A stretch of 53,735 nt of DNA from Aeromonas caviae (lineage in GTDB: Bacteria; Pseudomonadota; Gammaproteobacteria; Enterobacterales; Aeromonadaceae): assembly GCF_000819785.1 (NCBI RefSeq), contig NZ_CDBK01000004.1, positions 1,264 to 54,998 of the forward strand, read 5' to 3'. Positions 7,621 to 16,518 of the stretch are shown piece by piece. The first letter of the stretch is position 1. The number at the start of each line of letters is the position of its first letter. The position numbers and the translations under genes were made by a program. The notes under the pieces are model-generated. The model was not told the origin of the DNA. It saw only the letters and a list, made by a program, of their open reading frames with translations, and ran no database searches.

Positions 7621-8913
7621 ATGAAACGAATGACTGGACTGTGGCGAAGCTGCCTGACCGCCTTGCTGCTCTGGTGTGCCTGGCCCGCGCTGGCCGCCGA
7701 GCTGCCCCCGCTCTCCCTGGCGGATGCCAAGGGGAAGGAGGCGGTGATCTTGGATACCCGCCCGAGCTATTTCTATCAGGGCTGGCCCATGGACGGGGAG
7801 AAGCAGGGGGGCCATGTAGCCGGTGCCGAGCTGCTCTCCGCAGAGTGGAAATACAGCGACGAGGAGTGGCCTGCGGCACTCGCGAGCAAGGGGCTGAAGG
7901 CCGACAAACCCGTCGCCCTCTATGGCACCCCTCGCGAGGTGGCCGAGGTGGCCCGTCTGCTGCGCCTGCAGGGCATCAAGCAGCTGTTCGAGCTGCAGGA
8001 ATGGAAAGAGGCGCCCCGGGAGCACCTGGCACGCTGGCAGCAGCTGGTCCATCCGCTCTGGCTGGCAGACTTGCAGGCAGGCAAGCCGGTCATCGCCGCC
8101 CCCAAGGGGGAGTGGAAGGTGTTCGAGGTGGACTGGGGATCTCCCAAGGCCTATCTGCTGAGCCACATTCCGGGAGCCGGCTACATCGACACCAACCGGC
8201 TGGAAGGGGAGCCGCTGTGGAACAAGGTCTCTGACGAGGCGCTCAAGGCGCTGCTGCTGGAGAACGGCATCCGTCATGACACCACCGTCATCCTCTATGG
8301 CCGCAACACCATGGCGGCGGCCCGTGCGGCCCATCTGATGATGTATGCGGGGGTCGAGGATGTGCGGCTGCTGGATGGCGGGCTGGAGGCCTGGTTCGTG
8401 CAGCATCTGCGCACCGAGACCGGGCTGGCCAACAAGTTCACCCCGACCAAGGCGTTTGGCGTGGCCATCCCGGCCCATCCCGAGTACTACACCACCCTTG
8501 ACCAGGCCAAGGCCCTGCTCAAGCAGCCGGACGGCGCCCTGGTCAGCGTGCGCACCTGGGACGAGTTCGTGGGCAATACCTCGGGCTACAGCTACATCAA
8601 GCCCAAGGGGGACATTCCCGGGGCCAGATGGGGTCATGGCGGGGTGGATGCCAACAGCATGAGCGACTTCCACAACCCGGACGGCACCATGAAGCCCGCC
8701 CGCGAGATCCTCGCCATGTGGGATGAGTGGAATATCGAGCCGACCCAGCAGGCCGCTTTCTACTGCGGCACCGGCTGGCGCGCCTCCGAGGCGTTCTTCT
8801 ACGCCTGGTTGATGGACTGGAAGCGGATCAGCGTCTACGACGGCGGTTGGTTCGAGTGGAGCATGGATCCGGCCAACCCCACCGTCACCGGCGAGCGCAA
8901 GCCGGGCAACTGA
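7621..8913 (+). CDS. Exported triple-rhodanese protein (sulfurtransferase-like)
   Basis: Predicted periplasmic protein of 430 aa with a Sec signal (MKRMTGLWRS then a hydrophobic run ending WPALAAE). Three rhodanese-like repeats follow: one starting VILDTRPSYFYQGWP, one starting VFEVDWGSPKAYLLSHIPGAG, and one starting ALVSVRTWDEFVG. Only the third keeps the catalytic cysteine, in FYCGTGWRASEAF. The equivalent loops of the first two read LYGTPREVAEV and LYGRNTMAAARAA, without Cys. The first two are therefore probably structural or ligand-binding. The ATG at 7621 is preferred to 7603 because it starts directly at the signal peptide; neither has a strong ribosome site. Its sulfur donor and acceptor are unknown. 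Confidence 0.85.
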   Translation: MKRMTGLWRSCLTALLLWCAWPALAAELPPLSLADAKGKEAVILDTRPSYFYQGWPMDGEKQGGHVAGAELLSAEWKYSDEEWPAALASKGLKADKPVALYGTPREVAEVARLLRLQGIKQLFELQEWKEAPREHLARWQQLVHPLWLADLQAGKPVIAAPKGEWKVFEVDWGSPKAYLLSHIPGAGYIDTNRLEGEPLWNKVSDEALKALLLENGIRHDTTVILYGRNTMAAARAAHLMMYAGVEDVRLLDGGLEAWFVQHLRTETGLANKFTPTKAFGVAIPAHPEYYTTLDQAKALLKQPDGALVSVRTWDEFVGNTSGYSYIKPKGDIPGARWGHGGVDANSMSDFHNPDGTMKPAREILAMWDEWNIEPTQQAAFYCGTGWRASEAFFYAWLMDWKRISVYDGGWFEWSMDPANPTVTGERKPGN

Positions 8914-8937
8914 GACGGCAATGCCGAGCAGCGGAAA

Positions 8938-8971
8938 TAAAAAAGCACCTTCATGGAAGGTGCTTTTTTTG
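8938..8971. terminator. Bidirectional terminator
   Basis: A run of A, AAGCACCTTC, loop ATG, GAAGGTGCTT and a run of seven T. It separates the rightward rhodanese gene from the leftward polysaccharide operon. Confidence 0.93.
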
Positions 8972-8995
8972 TCTGCAAGGCATCGTGAACCGGGA

Positions 8996-11083
8996 TCAGA
9001 AGGAGGCCACGTTGGTCTGGTCGTAGAGGCCGTACTTCCTCGACAGCATCTGGCCGCCGTCCCGGGTCAGGGGGACCCAGCTGATGTTGGCGCTGTCGAT
9101 GGTGGACTTGAACATCATCAGGTCGAACGGGATGGTGATGTAGAGGCCCTTGGTGAAGCTCCCTTCGCCGTACTCTTCTGCCGACACATTGGTGAAGGTG
9201 GCAAAGAAACCGGCGCTGATCCCCGAATCAAAGGTCTTGGCGAAGTTGAACGTGGCGCCATAGTCCCCCGCGAGATAGCGACCCACCGAAATCTGGGCGG
9301 TCACCTTGTCCAGAAACGCCGGTTGCCAGTAGGTGGTGACATGGCCGGTGGCGATCTGGTAATCGGCGAGCTGGAGGGTGTTCTCCCAGTCCCGCTGCCT
9401 GACCAGGTTGAGATCGGCACCGATGGCCCAGTTGCGGTTGAAGGGGCGATACAGGGCCTCCCCGCCGACACCGGCATACATCATCTCCAGATAACCGCCA
9501 TAGGCCTGGCCGTACCAGCCATCGGCAAACTTGTCCATGTGGGTGAGCTGCAGGTTGTTGAGCAGCACATTCGATGACGTCACGTACTCCCGCACCCAGG
9601 TACGGACCCGGGGCAGGGCCTCTCCATCGGGCGGTGGCTCGGTGTAATTGAACTTGTCGTAGTTGTTGACGAGGTTGACGAAGACGGTGCTGCTCACCCA
9701 GTCGTGCTCGGTCATGTGCCAGTCGGTGTTGGCATTCAACCCGAGCTGGTACATGTAGAAACTCTCGGCTCCCCCGATGGACTGGCTCAGCTTGGGCACT
9801 ATCTTGAAATCCCATGAGCGGGGTTCGGCTCCATGGCGCAGTGTGCCTTCGACGGGGGCCGGTGGCTGGCGGCTGACCTCGATCTCTTGTGTCTGGCCGA
9901 GGGGGAGATCGCTGTTGGCACGACGCACGGAGTCGAGATCGACTCGGCTCTCTTGCAGGGGCATCCCCTGCTTCTGCTCGATGATGCGCAGTTCTTTCAC
10001 CGTGGAAGGCAGGGCATTGACGGCCAGCAGGGTGGCTCTCTGCTCGCTCTGGGCCTGATCCCTGTATCGGGTCTGCTCTGCCTCCAGCGTCAGGGTCTCC
10101 TTGTCACTGTAGAGTGAGGCCTGTTGCCAGCCCCCATTGCTGGCCAGCTGGGAAGAGAGCGTTGACCAGTCGACCTGCTCCAGGGAGTCGACCTGGCTGG
10201 CCTGATAGGCCGGAACGGGGGGATCCATGACCTTGGGCAGCGACAGGGAAGGGTCGTTGAAGTTGGTATGCCATGTCAGCCCCCACATCAGGGTATTGCC
10301 GCGCTGATAGCTGAGGTGCATGTCGAACACATCGTAAGGCTGGTAGACGATGCCCACATTGATGGGAGTGCTCTGAACGATGGCCCCCGCCGACTCGTGA
10401 CTGTAGTCGTTGCCCTCGTATTCGAGCTTGAGCCTGAGGGGCTGCCAGGGGGTCTGGTACTCTATCCCTCCATAGAGGGCCGCCGGGCCATGGAACAGGC
10501 TGCCGAATTCAAACTTGCCGCCGCTGCCCGAGAAGCCGTCATCACGCTGACACCAGCCTTCACGGACTTCACAGAAGGGGTTCTTGATGTTGCCGCTCTG
10601 ACCCATGTTTCCCCACGCCATTCCCAGGGTGAAATCAAGGTTCTTGTAGCGTTTGCTGGCGACGATGTATTCGCTGTCAAAGAGCCCGGTCCCCATCACA
10701 TCGCGCAGTCCCACAGAGACCTGTGGGCGCCAGGTGGATTCGGTCCAGAGTCGGGCTTTGACATCCAGCCCCTTGTCCTTGTAGGTCTGGTCGCCACTGA
10801 AATTCTCGTCATTGCTGTAGAGCCGGGTGCGAATGTCGGTGTATCTCAGGGTGGCTTCCAGCCAGGAGAATGGCTGCATGGAGATGGACCAGCGCCGGTA
10901 TTCCTGGTCATCCATGTAGTTGAATGAAAACTCGCCTTCCGGAGCCATGCGTGCCGTCGGCATCTGGAGCAGGCCCACGCCACCAAAATCACTCTGGGTG
11001 GGGAGGAGAGGCGAGAAGCTGTCCGTGTTGGCAAACGCGAAGGGGGAGGCAAGCAGCGAGAGAGTGGCGATTCTGGTCAGCAT
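8996..11083 (-). CDS. yjbH: YjbH-domain outer membrane protein, exopolysaccharide/capsule export
   Basis: Last gene of the leftward capsule-like operon; 695 aa with a Sec signal (MLTRIATLSLLASPFAFA). It opens with the YjbH/GfcD family pattern FGGVGLLQMPTARMAPEGEFSFNYMD and shows alternating beta-strand segments ending in a terminal aromatic pattern, consistent with an outer-membrane beta-barrel. Family members YjbH and GfcD are needed for extracellular polysaccharide or group 4 capsule assembly, but their exact activity is not established. Its ATG overlaps the stop of the upstream gfcC-like gene (TAATG), implying translational coupling. A terminator lies beyond its 3' end. Confidence 0.9.
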   Translation of the reverse strand: MLTRIATLSLLASPFAFANTDSFSPLLPTQSDFGGVGLLQMPTARMAPEGEFSFNYMDDQEYRRWSISMQPFSWLEATLRYTDIRTRLYSNDENFSGDQTYKDKGLDVKARLWTESTWRPQVSVGLRDVMGTGLFDSEYIVASKRYKNLDFTLGMAWGNMGQSGNIKNPFCEVREGWCQRDDGFSGSGGKFEFGSLFHGPAALYGGIEYQTPWQPLRLKLEYEGNDYSHESAGAIVQSTPINVGIVYQPYDVFDMHLSYQRGNTLMWGLTWHTNFNDPSLSLPKVMDPPVPAYQASQVDSLEQVDWSTLSSQLASNGGWQQASLYSDKETLTLEAEQTRYRDQAQSEQRATLLAVNALPSTVKELRIIEQKQGMPLQESRVDLDSVRRANSDLPLGQTQEIEVSRQPPAPVEGTLRHGAEPRSWDFKIVPKLSQSIGGAESFYMYQLGLNANTDWHMTEHDWVSSTVFVNLVNNYDKFNYTEPPPDGEALPRVRTWVREYVTSSNVLLNNLQLTHMDKFADGWYGQAYGGYLEMMYAGVGGEALYRPFNRNWAIGADLNLVRQRDWENTLQLADYQIATGHVTTYWQPAFLDKVTAQISVGRYLAGDYGATFNFAKTFDSGISAGFFATFTNVSAEEYGEGSFTKGLYITIPFDLMMFKSTIDSANISWVPLTRDGGQMLSRKYGLYDQTNVASF

Positions 11084-11832
11084 TACTCGGGTATCCGATT
11101 AGCAATCATGTCGGCAATACGGAGATTGATGTTCTTGAACTGGGCAGGCAACAGCGCCGGATCGAAACCGGCAAACAGGGTTGCACCCGGCATGGGCTCG
11201 ATATGGTATTCGTTCCACACCGCGACGGGGGACAACTGGACGCGGCCATCCGGCTGGATGAGATAGACCTCGCCAGGGTTGGCGCCGGGTAGCAGGCTGT
11301 GGCCCTGCCAATATTCAGCCAGCCCCTTGGCGGGTTCATGGGGCATGGACCTGCGACTGTTGATCAATCCCAGCAGGTAGAGGCTGGATGGTCTGCGAGA
11401 GAGATAGAGAGAATAGTCGCCAGACAGACGAGGGTTGTTTGCAGGCTCCACTCTGCTGAGATCCGGATCCAGCTTGATGTCAATCCGGCCGGCCACATCG
11501 AGCTGATCCAGCTCGCGCAGCAGTTGCTGGGTGGCCTGAACCAGGCCGCCCTGATGCGCTCTCATCCAGAGAACCTGGAGGGCTTTCAGATCGCTGAGCA
11601 GCTGTTCTTTGGCTTGCTGTGCAGACTCATCTTGGGCGGGGGAGGAGATGATGGCGGCAGGCCAGTAGACGTCGCCGGGCAAGCCGGGCGCATTCAACAG
11701 TTGTTCCAGACGCTGGCTATCGGAGAGGGAAATGGTGGTCTTGCTGGCATGGCCGACCATCACCCGGGTGATGCTGTCGGCATGAAGCCATGGGGCATAG
11801 CCAATCAGAAGCGAGAGTATGATTTTTTTCAT
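11083..11832 (-). CDS. gfcC: GfcC/YjbG-like capsule biosynthesis periplasmic protein
   Basis: Periplasmic protein of 249 aa with signal sequence MKKIILSLLIGYAPWLHA. The order and sizes (small Ala/Gly protein, lipoprotein, about 250-aa periplasmic protein, about 700-aa YjbH protein) match yjbEFGH and gfcABCD, and the sequence fits that family, with a domain ending RVQLSPVAVWNEYHIEPMPG resembling the GfcC D2-D3 region. Start and stop overlap both neighbours: ATGA with the lipoprotein gene upstream and TAATG with yjbH downstream. A structural role beside the export channel is inferred from the family. Confidence 0.85.
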   Translation of the reverse strand: MKKIILSLLIGYAPWLHADSITRVMVGHASKTTISLSDSQRLEQLLNAPGLPGDVYWPAAIISSPAQDESAQQAKEQLLSDLKALQVLWMRAHQGGLVQATQQLLRELDQLDVAGRIDIKLDPDLSRVEPANNPRLSGDYSLYLSRRPSSLYLLGLINSRRSMPHEPAKGLAEYWQGHSLLPGANPGEVYLIQPDGRVQLSPVAVWNEYHIEPMPGATLFAGFDPALLPAQFKNINLRIADMIANRIPE

Positions 11833-12473
11833 GGTGCATAGGGCTTGGTGAAGACCATCTCGATGGTGCTGTTGTCAGGGCCGATGTGCTGAATGGTTTT
11901 TCTGACCAAGCCCGTCTTTTTGTCCAGCCAGTAATAATTCCGCCACGTCAGGTCATCCTTCACCGACTGGACCGTCTCTTCGTAGAGGGAGGTTGTCAGC
12001 ACGGCGCCATTGATATCCAGATTTTCATCGACCAGCTGTTTGAAGGTGGTGTGGAGGTTTCTTCCGCTGTGGCGAAGTTGCACCCATTCAGCCAGATAAC
12101 TGAATTGGGCATCGCCTGGAATGACGGCCTGACTCAAGGGATCCGCCATGGTGGCTGCGAAATAGCGAAGATCATTATCCAGCTTGAGCGTCTTGGTAAT
12201 TCGACCATGCTCGGTCACTATCAAGCCTCTGTCGCTGCTGACCCAGGAGAGGCGATCTCCCTCGGCAAAGGCGAGCACGAGCAATACAGGTGGTCTGTCG
12301 TCAACGGTGAGCAATGCACTGGCATAGGGCAGCTTTTCGATGGCTTCCGGGGTAATGGTTATCTCATCATCCGCAGTGAAGATATATTTGAGCTGTTGAT
12401 AGCTATCAACGTTGCTGTCTGCACAGCCAAACAACAACATTGATAGCAATAAAAGAATGCGCTTGATTAGCAT
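11829..12473 (-). CDS. gfcB: GfcB/YjbF-like capsule lipoprotein
   Basis: Outer-membrane-type lipoprotein of 214 aa; the signal MLIKRILLLLSMLLFGC ends in lipobox LFGC and is followed by Ala-Asp. Asp at +3 rather than +2 does not favour inner-membrane retention. The body (DDEITITPEAIEKLPYASALL, RYFAATMADPLSQ, WRNYYWLDKKTGLVRKTIQHIGP) matches the YjbF/GfcB family of beta-rich lipoproteins. The gene starts after a strong hairpin that separates it from gfcA and overlaps gfcC by ATGA, so expression should be lower than gfcA. Confidence 0.85.
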   Translation of the reverse strand: MLIKRILLLLSMLLFGCADSNVDSYQQLKYIFTADDEITITPEAIEKLPYASALLTVDDRPPVLLVLAFAEGDRLSWVSSDRGLIVTEHGRITKTLKLDNDLRYFAATMADPLSQAVIPGDAQFSYLAEWVQLRHSGRNLHTTFKQLVDENLDINGAVLTTSLYEETVQSVKDDLTWRNYYWLDKKTGLVRKTIQHIGPDNSTIEMVFTKPYAP

Positions 12474-12501
12474 GAAAGCATCACTGAATAAATAGAAAAA
12501 T

Positions 12502-12531
12502 AATAAAGACTGCCCTGAGACAGTCTTTATT
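12502..12531 (-). terminator. Intra-operon hairpin between gfcA and gfcB
   Basis: AATAAAGACTG and CAGTCTTTATT form an 11-bp stem around an 8-base loop. The stem itself ends in A/T pairs, so it can act as a partial terminator or as a 3' stabiliser of gfcA mRNA. Confidence 0.75.
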
Positions 12532-12539
12532 TCATTATA

Positions 12540-12806
12540 TCAACGAGCTGTGCTGGTGACAGTCGAGGGGTTGTCGTCGTTGTTGTTGCTGGCAACGGCA
12601 ACGGCAACACCGATGGCAGCAGCAGCGGCTACGCCAACGGCGATGGCACCAGCGGTGATGCCACCGACAGCAGCAGCGCTAGCAGCACCGGCACCGGCAG
12701 CGGCGCCACCAGTGCTGGCGCCTGCGCCAGCAGCGACTGTTTCTGCAGCCATGGTCGGGCTGGACAGGGCCAGCAGTGCAGTCATAATCAAAACACTCTT
12801 CTTCAT
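12540..12806 (-). CDS. gfcA: GfcA/YjbE-like small Gly/Ala-rich exported protein
   Basis: 88-aa precursor with signal MKKSVLIMTALLALSSPTMAA and a mature part made almost only of Ala, Gly, Val and Thr with a short NNNDDNPS tail. This composition and the position before gfcBCD match YjbE and GfcA, whose function is unknown. AAGGGAA precedes the ATG. A stable hairpin follows the stop codon, suggesting that it is made in larger amounts than the downstream genes. Confidence 0.82.
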   Translation of the reverse strand: MKKSVLIMTALLALSSPTMAAETVAAGAGASTGGAAAGAGAASAAAVGGITAGAIAVGVAAAAAIGVAVAVASNNNDDNPSTVTSTAR

Positions 12807-12856
12807 ATATTTCCCTTATAAAATCAGAATAGTCGACGATCGTTCTACTCTATTGT

Positions 12857-12876
12857 GATGGCAAGCCATCGTTTTT
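12857..12876. terminator. Small hairpin between wzz and gfcA
   Basis: GATGG-CAAG-CCATC followed on the + strand by GTTTTT. As a terminator it would work only rightward, where no gene is seen. In the leftward transcript it is a 5-6 bp hairpin in the gfcA leader. Confidence 0.35.
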
Positions 12877-12892
12877 GATCAATTTGCATCCA

Positions 12893-13852
12893 TTATTTTT
12901 TATCATGACGGAATGCAAATCGAACCAAAATTATCATCACCCCCAACATGCCGCCCAAGAGGGCACCCAATACGACGATGAGTGCCCGTTTCGGCTTTAT
13001 TTTCTCTTCGGCGATAACGGCAGGGTCAAGCACTTTAAAGACATATTCCTGATTGACTTCGGCGAGCATCAAGGTTTTGGTCTGCTCTTCTATCAATTGA
13101 TAAAAGACTTTCTGCATATCGGCAACGGAAGTCTTGGAGAGTTGTTCGGTCAAATAGGCGATATTGCGTTTTGACTCCTCCTGATCCCGCTGTTTCATGG
13201 TGCTGTTGAGATCGTCGATCAACCAGTCCACCCACTGTTTTGCCAGTTGCGGGGAGTAGAAGTCGACGCTGACGGTCAGCAGCCCTGTCTTGGGGTCGCT
13301 GTTGAGATTGACCAGGCTCCTGAACGCCTTGATGAGCTCCCAGTCAGTGGGCTCGGGAGACCTGCCGGGCGGCATCTCGCGGACCCACTGATGGGACTGG
13401 GTGTCATAGACTTTGGGGTCGATGAGCAGCTCCCCCGTGGTTTTATCCATGCCGGTGGCGGCGATCAGGGGGACGGCCAGTTGATGGCGGCGAATGAACT
13501 CCCCGAGAAACAGCCGCGACTTGCCCACCTCGATGGCGATGGAAGCCTTGTCTCCTCCTTTATTGCCCAGATCGACCCCGGCCAGACTGGCCAGCCCGCC
13601 GAAGCGGGAGGCCAGCGCGGAGAGTCCTCCCCCCTGTTGTTCAAGGGAGGGGGTCAGGAGCGCTTCGGCACGATAGATGTTGGGACTCCACAGTGCGAAG
13701 GCAACGGCGAGACAGGTAGCGATCAATGTGGTAGCAAAGAGCCACCACTTGCCTTGCCACAGGGCAATAGCCAGCTCTCGCAGGTCGATTTCATCGCTTG
13801 CCGGAGCAAGATCCCTCGGCAAGGGAATGACGTTCGCTTTTTGTGCTTCCAT
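12893..13852 (-). CDS. wzz: Wzz-family polysaccharide chain-length determinant
   Basis: Polysaccharide co-polymerase of 319 aa that sets the length of polymerised O-antigen or capsule chains. It has the Wzz layout: cytoplasmic start EIDLRELAIALWQGKWWL, TM1 (LFATTLIATCLAVAFALW, about 35-52), a large periplasmic domain with coiled-coil content (MKQRDQEESKRNIAYLTEQLSKT), a Pro-rich stretch (VLDPAVIAEEKIKPKR) just before TM2, and TM2 (ALIVVLGALLGGMLGVMIILV) near the C-terminus. There is no fused tyrosine kinase. It lies 47 bp after the SLBB export gene in the same direction. Confidence 0.92.
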   Translation of the reverse strand: MEAQKANVIPLPRDLAPASDEIDLRELAIALWQGKWWLFATTLIATCLAVAFALWSPNIYRAEALLTPSLEQQGGGLSALASRFGGLASLAGVDLGNKGGDKASIAIEVGKSRLFLGEFIRRHQLAVPLIAATGMDKTTGELLIDPKVYDTQSHQWVREMPPGRSPEPTDWELIKAFRSLVNLNSDPKTGLLTVSVDFYSPQLAKQWVDWLIDDLNSTMKQRDQEESKRNIAYLTEQLSKTSVADMQKVFYQLIEEQTKTLMLAEVNQEYVFKVLDPAVIAEEKIKPKRALIVVLGALLGGMLGVMIILVRFAFRHDKK

Positions 13853-13881
13853 GATGATTTGATGAGTCCTATGGAATATGA

Positions 13882-13895
13882 CTGGACGCGTCCAG
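13882..13895. repeat. 14-bp palindrome between the export gene and wzz
   Basis: CTGGACGCGTCCAG is self-complementary and sits in the 47-bp gap between the two genes. Role unknown; it may adjust wzz translation or mRNA stability. Confidence 0.4.
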
Positions 13896-13899
13896 CGCG

Positions 13900-16518
13900 T
13901 TACTTGATGGCGGACCAGGCGACGCCCAACTGATACATGATCTGGGTCGCCGAAGACATGATGCTCAGGTTGTCCAGATAGTCGGAATCCACCGGCACTA
14001 TGATGGTGTCCCCCGGCTCCAGGCTCTTGCGTCCGCCAAACCAGCTGTCATTGGGCAGCATCACGCTGCCGTTGGCCTTGATGACATAGACGCGATCGGT
14101 ATCGGCTTGTTTCTTGGTGCCACCGGCCAGGCTGATGTACTCGTTGATGCTGGTCTCCTCTTTGTAGATATGGGAAGAGGGGAACTGCACCATGCCCGCG
14201 ATGGAGACCACGTTCTGCATGGTCGGGATATAGAGTTTGTCGCCATCCTCAAGCAGGACGTCCGACTGCTTCTCTCCGGCCAGCAGGGCTGGCATGTCGA
14301 TGGTCATGCGTCCGATGGCCTTGCTGTTTTCCAGCTGGTTGACCACCGACATGGCTTCGGCAGGGGAGCTGCTGTAGTTGGCAATGGTGCTCTGTCTGCG
14401 CAAGGTCATGGTCGAGATCTCCTGGCGAAGTTCATCGCGCAGCATCACCAGCCGCTCTTCCTCCTGCTTGCGCAGGGCCTTGCGGGCGAAGATGGCCCCG
14501 TTGGGGTTGGCGTAGGTCGTGATGCCACCCACGCGCTCGATCAGATCGTGCAGGCTCTCTCCCCTGCGCACGGTGTAAGTGCCCGGGAATTTCACTTCAC
14601 CGAAGACCTGGACGGTCGCCTCTTCCCGCCATTGGGGATGGGGCAGGACGTTGATGTTGTCCTTGGATTGCAGCAGCGGTGAACCGTAAGGGCTGTTGGC
14701 GGTATCCAGCGAGAATCGCTCGTTCTGTACCAGGATGCTGTCGCCCCGCTCATTGACGCGGGAGAGTTCGACCACGTTGGCCTGCTCGTTGAATCCGCCG
14801 GCGGCCAGGATGGCATCGGACATGCGGCTGTTGTCGGTCAGCGGGTAGAGGCCCGGGTATTTCACTTCGCCACGCACTTCCATGATCTTCACCGGCTGAC
14901 CCAGGGTAGACTGTGCCTTCAGGCGCTCGATGACAGGCGCCAGAAGGGCTTGCCGTGAATCGGCGACCACTGCGTCCGTGGCGGTCTTGTCGGACAGGGA
15001 GGAGAGCTTGATCTGAGAGTCATTGCTGAGCTCGTCACTCTTGACATCGGCGCCGGTGGAGACATCGGTCCGCATCATGGCGGCGTTGTCCAGCTCTCTT
15101 GCCTTGGTCTTGAGATCCTTCACTCTGGTCGAGGTCGCGGCAGTCTCTCTGAGCCGGTCAGTGGCATCGTTGCGGAACACCAGCACCTGATCCCTGGCCT
15201 GGAGTACCACATCGTCCTTGCTGCCCGGCTGTTGCAGCGCCTTGCCCAGGTTGAACTGGATCACGCTGATATTGCGCTGGGAATCCACTTCCCTGACGAC
15301 CAGGGCATAGCTCAGATCGGTCGCGGAGATGAGATCCCGCTGAACGCTCTTGAGCAGGTTGCTGATGCGGGTGCCCGGGGTATAGCTGTAGACGCCATCA
15401 CGTACTACGGCCCCTTTGACGACGATGGCCTGACTGTACTCGGTGCTGCTCGGTTTGACCGAAATCTTGTCACCGTCCCGGATGCTGAACTGACGATCAT
15501 GGCCATTGGCCAGCGTCAGGTTGAAGACCTTCAGACCGGTGTCTGTATGACGTTCTACCGAGACTTCCTGCAAGGCTGACGCCTTTACGCCACCGGCCAG
15601 GGCGAGCACGTCCGCCAGGGGGGCAGAATTTCTCAATTCGTAGATGGCGGGGCGCTTGACCAGTCCGCTGATGGACACTTCACTGCCTTTGGCCGGGACG
15701 AAGACGGTATCTCCCGCCTGCAGGCGAATATCCTGGCTGGTATCCCCCCAGACCAGCATCTTGTACAGATCCACATCGATGACTTTCTGTCCGGCCCGCT
15801 TGACCTGGATCTTGCGCAGGGAGCCGACGGTATCGATGCCGCCTGCCGCCTGCAAGACCTGGGTGACGGTGGCCATGCCGCTGACATTGTAGGCACCGGG
15901 GCGATAGGCATCCCCCATCACAAAAACCTGCATGGCGCGCATGGAACCAAAGCTGATGAAGGAGTTGACGCCTATCATCTGCTCCTTGATCCGGGTTTCA
16001 AGGTCGCTTCTGAATTGCTGGAAGGTCAATCCACTGGCAGAGATGGGACCGAGACTGGGGAAGTCGATGAAGCCTTCGCGACCGACACTCAGGTCATAGA
16101 CCGCGTTTTCCTTGCCATACAGCTGCACATGGATTTCATCCCCCGGGCCAATGACATAATCATCAGCAACGGGCATGTCGGTCACCGGGGCATCCAGAAT
16201 GGGTTCACCGGCGAACACATTGTAACCGAATGGTTGGAGCTCCCCTGGCTGGGCGACTCCTGCGATCAGCGGGCGCTGGGATACCTGGCTATAGTCGACC
16301 TCCCGTGGCGCCGCCACCGGCGTTGACGGGGTGACAGGGGTCATGGCGCTGGCATTCTGGAACTGGTCGACAGAAATACCATATTGCTTGGCCAGAGCCT
16401 GCTGCTGATCAGCGGGGAGGCGCTTGAATTGTTCCATCATCTGCGGGCTGATTTGCGGCGCAGCGAATGCATTTAAACTAATCGCAGCTAATATCCATGG
16501 CGCTGTTATAAATTTCAT
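13900..16518 (-). CDS. SLBB-domain polysaccharide export protein (Wza/OtnA-like)
   Basis: First gene of the operon, 872 aa, about twice the size of Wza. A Sec signal (MKFITAPWILAAISLNAFAA) is followed by a helical stretch MMEQFKRLPADQQQALAKQYG, then the polysaccharide export domain near residue 125 (VIGPGDEIHVQLYGKENAVYDL). Several SLBB beta-grasp repeats follow, each with a G-x-V-x-x-P-G-x-Y pattern (VMGDAYRPGAY, VRGEVKYPGLYP, VFGEVKFPGTYTV, IAGMVQFPSSHIY). No lipobox Cys is seen, unlike Wza. Large SLBB exporters of this kind accompany Wzz and GfcBCD in Vibrio- and Aeromonas-type O-antigen capsule loci. It should form the outer-membrane or periplasmic part of the export channel. Confidence 0.9.
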   Translation of the reverse strand: MKFITAPWILAAISLNAFAAPQISPQMMEQFKRLPADQQQALAKQYGISVDQFQNASAMTPVTPSTPVAAPREVDYSQVSQRPLIAGVAQPGELQPFGYNVFAGEPILDAPVTDMPVADDYVIGPGDEIHVQLYGKENAVYDLSVGREGFIDFPSLGPISASGLTFQQFRSDLETRIKEQMIGVNSFISFGSMRAMQVFVMGDAYRPGAYNVSGMATVTQVLQAAGGIDTVGSLRKIQVKRAGQKVIDVDLYKMLVWGDTSQDIRLQAGDTVFVPAKGSEVSISGLVKRPAIYELRNSAPLADVLALAGGVKASALQEVSVERHTDTGLKVFNLTLANGHDRQFSIRDGDKISVKPSSTEYSQAIVVKGAVVRDGVYSYTPGTRISNLLKSVQRDLISATDLSYALVVREVDSQRNISVIQFNLGKALQQPGSKDDVVLQARDQVLVFRNDATDRLRETAATSTRVKDLKTKARELDNAAMMRTDVSTGADVKSDELSNDSQIKLSSLSDKTATDAVVADSRQALLAPVIERLKAQSTLGQPVKIMEVRGEVKYPGLYPLTDNSRMSDAILAAGGFNEQANVVELSRVNERGDSILVQNERFSLDTANSPYGSPLLQSKDNINVLPHPQWREEATVQVFGEVKFPGTYTVRRGESLHDLIERVGGITTYANPNGAIFARKALRKQEEERLVMLRDELRQEISTMTLRRQSTIANYSSSPAEAMSVVNQLENSKAIGRMTIDMPALLAGEKQSDVLLEDGDKLYIPTMQNVVSIAGMVQFPSSHIYKEETSINEYISLAGGTKKQADTDRVYVIKANGSVMLPNDSWFGGRKSLEPGDTIIVPVDSDYLDNLSIMSSATQIMYQLGVAWSAIK

